Shown piece by piece: positions 37,548 to 40,521 of a stretch of 40,521 nt of DNA; within the stretch, counting starts at the first letter, position 1; each line of letters begins with the position of its first letter. The stretch lies in contig JAJPHO010000034.1 of NCBI GenBank assembly GCA_021325215.1, forward strand, positions 1 to 40,521, in the 5' to 3' direction. Under the pieces are notes generated by a model, which saw only the letters and a list, made by a program, of their open reading frames with translations, did no database searches and was not told the origin of the DNA. This DNA is from Alphaproteobacteria bacterium (GTDB lineage: Bacteria > Pseudomonadota > Alphaproteobacteria > Rhodospirillales > Magnetospirillaceae). Both the position numbers and the translations under genes were made by a program.

Positions 37548-38741
37548 ATGCAAAGCGTGAAAGGCGCCAATCCCAGCACTTCCCCCGCCAGTGAACCGAT
37601 TCGCGTCATGGTGGTGGATGATTCCGCCGTGGTGCGTGGTCTGGTGACCCGCATGCTGGAAGAAGATCCGCACGTCCAGGTGATCGCCTCGGTCGGCAAC
37701 GGCCAGATGGCGCTGAACGCCATGGAACGGCACGACGTCGAAGTCGCCATTCTCGACATCGAGATGCCGGTGATGGATGGGCTGACGGCGCTGCCGCTGC
37801 TGCTCAAGGTCGATCCGCATCTCCAGGTGATCATGGCCTCGACCTTGACCCTGAAGAATGCCGACATCTCGCTGAAGGCGCTGGAACGCGGTGCGGCCGA
37901 TTACATCCCCAAGCCGACCACCTCGCGCGAGATCAGCGGCGGTGTCGACTTCAAGACCCACCTGATCGAGAAGGTGCGGGCGCTCGCCGCCGTGCGCCGC
38001 CGTTTCCCGCGCCGCCTCGCCAAGAGCGAGGCGCCTGCGCCGATCCTGCGCCCGGTGGCGCCGATATCGCCTGCTCCGGCCGGCGCCGGCGAGCCGGCGC
38101 CGCGCACGGCGATCTATCATCGCCAGACCCAGCCGCTGACCTTCCGCAATCCGGGCATCGAAACGCCGGATGTGATCGCCATCGGTTCCTCGACCGGCGG
38201 TCCGCAGGCGCTGTTCTCGGTGCTCAGCACCATGCGCGCCGGCACCGTGCGCCAGCCGATCCTGATCACCCAGCACATGCCGCCGACCTTCACCACCATC
38301 CTGGCCGAGCATATCTCGCGCGTGTCGGGCTGGCAGGCGGCCGAAGGGGTGGATGGCGAGCCGGTGGTGTCGGGCCGCGTCTATATCGCGCCGGGCGACT
38401 TCCATATGGTGGTCGAGACCCGCGGCACCGAGAAGATCATCCGCCTGAACAAGAATCCGCCCGAAAATTTCTGCCGGCCGTCGGTCGATCCGATGCTGCG
38501 CAGCATGGCGCAGGCCTGGGGCCGCCGGGTTCTCGTGGTGATCCTGACCGGCATGGGCTCGGACGGGCTGCGGGGCGGTCAGGCCGTGGTCGAGGCTGGA
38601 GGCACGGTGATCGCCCAGGATGAGGCGACCAGTGTCGTCTGGGGTATGCCTGGCGCGGTGGCGACCGCTGGTATCTGCAGCGCGGTCCTGCCGTTGTCGG
38701 ACATTCCCCAGCATGTGATGCGCATGGCGACGAGGCACTGA
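37548..38741 (+). CDS. cheB: Protein-glutamate methylesterase/deamidase CheB
   Basis: A 397-residue CheB that removes methyl groups from chemoreceptors when phosphorylated. The receiver (about 18-135) has Asp70 in AILDIEMPVMDG. A Pro/Ala/Arg linker (about 150-205) follows. The methylesterase domain carries the triad Ser215 (GSSTGGPQ), His243 (ITQHMPP) and Asp339 (LTGMGSDG). It starts 13 bp after cheY and is followed by cheR after 2 bp, the usual pairing of opposite receptor-modifying enzymes. Confidence 0.96.
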   Translation: MQSVKGANPSTSPASEPIRVMVVDDSAVVRGLVTRMLEEDPHVQVIASVGNGQMALNAMERHDVEVAILDIEMPVMDGLTALPLLLKVDPHLQVIMASTLTLKNADISLKALERGAADYIPKPTTSREISGGVDFKTHLIEKVRALAAVRRRFPRRLAKSEAPAPILRPVAPISPAPAGAGEPAPRTAIYHRQTQPLTFRNPGIETPDVIAIGSSTGGPQALFSVLSTMRAGTVRQPILITQHMPPTFTTILAEHISRVSGWQAAEGVDGEPVVSGRVYIAPGDFHMVVETRGTEKIIRLNKNPPENFCRPSVDPMLRSMAQAWGRRVLVVILTGMGSDGLRGGQAVVEAGGTVIAQDEATSVVWGMPGAVATAGICSAVLPLSDIPQHVMRMATRH

Positions 38742-38743
38742 TC

Positions 38744-39556
38744 ATGCTGCGACCCGACGAATTCGATTTTCTGGCTAAGCTCCTGAAAGAACGTTCGGGT
38801 CTCGTCGTCACGTCCGATAAGGGCTATCTGCTGGAAAGCCGGCTGACGCCGGTGGCCCGCAGCCGCGGCCTGGCGGGCCTGTCGGAAATCGTCACCAAAT
38901 TGAAGGCGAACGACGAAGCTCTCGCCCGGGACGTCACCGAGGCGATGACGACCAACGAGTCGTTCTTCTTCCGTGACGAGAAACCCTTCACCCAGTTCAA
39001 GGAAATGGTGCTGCCGCACATCATGGCGGCGCGCGCGGCGAAGAAGTCGATCCGCATCTGGTCCGCCGCCTGTTCGAGCGGGCAGGAAGCCTATTCGCTG
39101 GCGATGCTTCTCAAGGAGGAGCAGGCCAGGATGGCCGGCTGGCATATCGAGATCGTCGGCACCGACATCTCGGTCGAGATGCTCGATAAGGCGAAGGCCG
39201 GCCTCTATTCCCAATTCGAGGTCCAGCGCGGTCTGCCGATCACGCTGCTGGTGAAGTACTTCAAGAAGAAGGATGAGAGCTGGCAGATCGATCCGGCTCT
39301 GCGCGCCATGGTGCAGTTCAAGGAATGGAACCTGCTGCGCGATCTGAAGCCGCTCGGCCAGTTCGACATCGTGTTCTGCCGCAATGTGCTGATCTATTTC
39401 GACCAGCCGACCAAAGCCAAAGTGCTTGAGGGCATTTCCAAGCAGATGCCGGCTGACGGCATGCTTTACCTGGGTGGCGCCGAAACGGTGCTGGGCATTT
39501 CGGACAAATTCAAACCGATACCCAACCAGCGCGGAATCTACGGCCTGACGGCCTGA
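38744..39556 (+). CDS. cheR: Chemotaxis protein methyltransferase CheR
   Basis: A 270-residue SAM-dependent enzyme that methylates receptor glutamates. The N-terminal helical domain (about 1-75) ends with TTNESFFFRDEKPF, the hallmark of CheR. The SAM loop is IWSAACSSGQEAYSLAM, with VGTDISVEMLDKAK as the ribose-binding acidic strand. FCRNVLIYFD is the conserved motif near the active site, and GGAETVLG follows. There is no TPR extension. It is the last gene of the che run and converges on the flagellin gene across 251 bp with several stem-loops. Confidence 0.96.
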   Translation: MLRPDEFDFLAKLLKERSGLVVTSDKGYLLESRLTPVARSRGLAGLSEIVTKLKANDEALARDVTEAMTTNESFFFRDEKPFTQFKEMVLPHIMAARAAKKSIRIWSAACSSGQEAYSLAMLLKEEQARMAGWHIEIVGTDISVEMLDKAKAGLYSQFEVQRGLPITLLVKYFKKKDESWQIDPALRAMVQFKEWNLLRDLKPLGQFDIVFCRNVLIYFDQPTKAKVLEGISKQMPADGMLYLGGAETVLGISDKFKPIPNQRGIYGLTA

Positions 39557-39630
39557 TCCCGTTTTTCCTTCCGATCTGCTGTGAGGCTGATCCCCGCGCG
39601 ACCGCGCGATGGGAAGGCGTCCTGTGTTCG

Positions 39631-39678
39631 GACTCGGATTCCGAGTCTCGGAATCCTGGCGTGCGCCAAACTGCGCAC
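39631..39678. repeat. Overlapping alternative hairpins downstream of cheR
   Basis: GACTCGGA/TCCGAGTC (39631-39638, 39640-39647) and GATTCCGA/TCGGAATC (39637-39644, 39648-39655) are two perfect 8-bp dyads. They share bases, so only one can form at a time. A third stem, GTGCGC-CAAACT-GCGCAC, follows at 39661-39678. None has a T-run. They lie 75-120 bp after the cheR stop. Confidence 0.65.
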
Positions 39679-39768
39679 TGCCGCGTCATAAGCGTTTCAT
39701 GACACAACATCGGCGAGGGGTGCGACCAGGGTTTCCCTCTGGCCGCACGTCCCCGACATGCCGGTCTT

Positions 39769-39794
39769 GGCTCGGCTAACCCCCGAGCCCGGGT
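39769..39794. terminator. Stem-loop between cheR and the flagellin gene, possible terminator
   Basis: GGCTCGG (39769-39775) pairs with CCGAGCC (39782-39788) around the loop CTAACC. On the plus strand CGGG and a run of Ts follow, fitting the end of the che transcript. On the minus strand the stem begins about 19 nt after the flagellin stop, so it may serve both directions. Confidence 0.5.
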
Positions 39795-39807
39795 TTTACC
39801 ACGTCGC

Positions 39808-40521
39808 TTACGACTGCAGCAGGTGCAGCAGTTCCTGCGGCAGCTGGGACGCCTGGGTCAGAGCGGCGATGGCCGCCTGAGTCTTGACGTCCTGGGCCGA
39901 CAGGCTGGACTTAACCTGGGCAACGTCGGCATCCATGATGACCGACGCGGCGGCCGAGATGTTGTTGACGTTGGTGGCGATGTCCTGGCCGCTGAAGTTG
40001 AACTGCGACTCGTAGGCGCCGACGAGGGCACGATCACGGGTGATCGTGTTGATCGCCGAATTGACGCCAGCGATGGCATGCAGCGCGAGCTTCGCGGTGC
40101 TGACCGTCGAACCCGACTTGAGCAGCGCGCCGACCGAGACCGTGTGCAGCGACACCGAGATGAAGTCGCTGCTCTGGGTTCCGATCAGGAACTTGACGTT
40201 GCTCAGGAACGAGCCGGTCAGCAGCGAATTACCGGCATACGTGGTCGAATGCACGATGCTGGTGATTTCGTTGCGGAGCTGCTGATATTCCGTGTTGATG
40301 TCCTGGGTACGCTGGTTGTTGGTCACCTGGCCGGAGGCCGATTCGGTGGCCAGCGCCAACATACGCGCCAGAACGTTGCTGATCTGAGCCAGAGCGCCGT
40401 CGGTGCTCTGCAGGATCGAGGTGCCCTGCGAGATGTTCACCTGGTCTTCCTGGAAGACGGTGACGTTCGCATCGAGCTGCGTACCGATGGCAAGACCGGC
40501 GGCGTCGTCCTTGGCTTGGAC
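39808..40521 (-). CDS. Flagellin, C-terminal part (5' end outside window)
   Basis: The frame is open to the window edge, so 237 C-terminal residues are visible. They begin in the conserved D0/D1 N-terminal region (KDDAAGLAIGTQLDANV) and run through NISQGTSILQSTDGALAQISNVLARMLALATESASG, the standard flagellin core helix. A short central part (about 100 residues) replaces the large outer domains. The C-terminal D1/D0 helices then follow (RALVGAYESQFNF, ADVAQVKSSLSAQDVKTQAAIAALTQASQLPQELLHLLQS). It forms the flagellar filament and is exported by the flagellar type III route. An internal GTG at 40440 is not the start. Its place next to the che run fits a motility region continuing to the right. 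Confidence 0.93.
   Translation of the reverse strand, partial: VQAKDDAAGLAIGTQLDANVTVFQEDQVNISQGTSILQSTDGALAQISNVLARMLALATESASGQVTNNQRTQDINTEYQQLRNEITSIVHSTTYAGNSLLTGSFLSNVKFLIGTQSSDFISVSLHTVSVGALLKSGSTVSTAKLALHAIAGVNSAINTITRDRALVGAYESQFNFSGQDIATNVNNISAAASVIMDADVAQVKSSLSAQDVKTQAAIAALTQASQLPQELLHLLQS

Noticed and set aside
39557-39807. tRNA or other structured RNA in the cheR-flagellin gap
   Set aside because: No cloverleaf or T-loop (GTTCRANNC with paired arms) is found. Only the stem-loops listed can be supported.

Overview
The window is a compact, GC-rich stretch of an alphaproteobacterial chromosome, most probably Rhodospirillales-like. The evidence is a 5-aminolevulinate synthase (the alphaproteobacterial C4/Shemin haem route), an EipB envelope protein, a ChpT-like histidine phosphotransferase next to chemotaxis genes, an alphaproteobacterial GTTC-N7-GTTC LexA box before uvrB, and a two-domain flagellin end. 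The genus cannot be fixed from sequence alone. There are 35 complete protein genes plus two cut by the window edges (an SDR at the left, a flagellin at the right). I see no rRNA, tRNA, insertion sequence, prophage or CRISPR array. No gene-free stretch exceeds 300 bp.

Left part (1-6051): the end of a short-chain dehydrogenase, eipB, then a gene of unknown function preceded by a very good sigma-54 promoter. Tightly behind it lies a Tat-exported, gluconate-2-dehydrogenase-type module (small subunit, GMC flavoprotein with a Cys cluster, cytochrome c), and a secreted glycoside hydrolase whose GTG start overlaps the cytochrome stop. Together they look like a periplasmic sugar-processing and oxidation unit.

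Middle part (6048-24442): housekeeping and storage genes. These are aspS with a VOC protein, a GNAT, msrA with an exported hydrolase, rnd, a receiver-HDOD protein, ppx-ppk with a divergent SixA-type phosphatase, a glycine-zipper lipoprotein, an intracellular PHA depolymerase, a GST, and the group hemA-pyrD-HAD phosphatase-hydrolase. PyrD appears to start at a rare ATT codon. Two strong palindromes fill the short gap before ppx.

Right part (24443-40521): uvrB under an SOS box, a protein with a degenerate receiver domain, a UDP-glucuronate decarboxylase, and an S9-family protein that has lost its catalytic serine. Then come lysR and trxB, and a chemotaxis run: chpT-like, cheA (with an extra CheW-like domain and a receiver), cheW, cheY, cheB, cheR. 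It faces the flagellin gene. The che genes would make a complete signalling core from receptor coupling through kinase, response regulator and receptor adaptation to the flagellar motor. Receptors are not in the window.

No clearly new multi-gene system is visible. The items most worth a second look are the sigma-54 promoter with its upstream dyad, the ATT start of pyrD, the serine-less S9 protein, the degenerate receiver protein and the intergenic palindromes.
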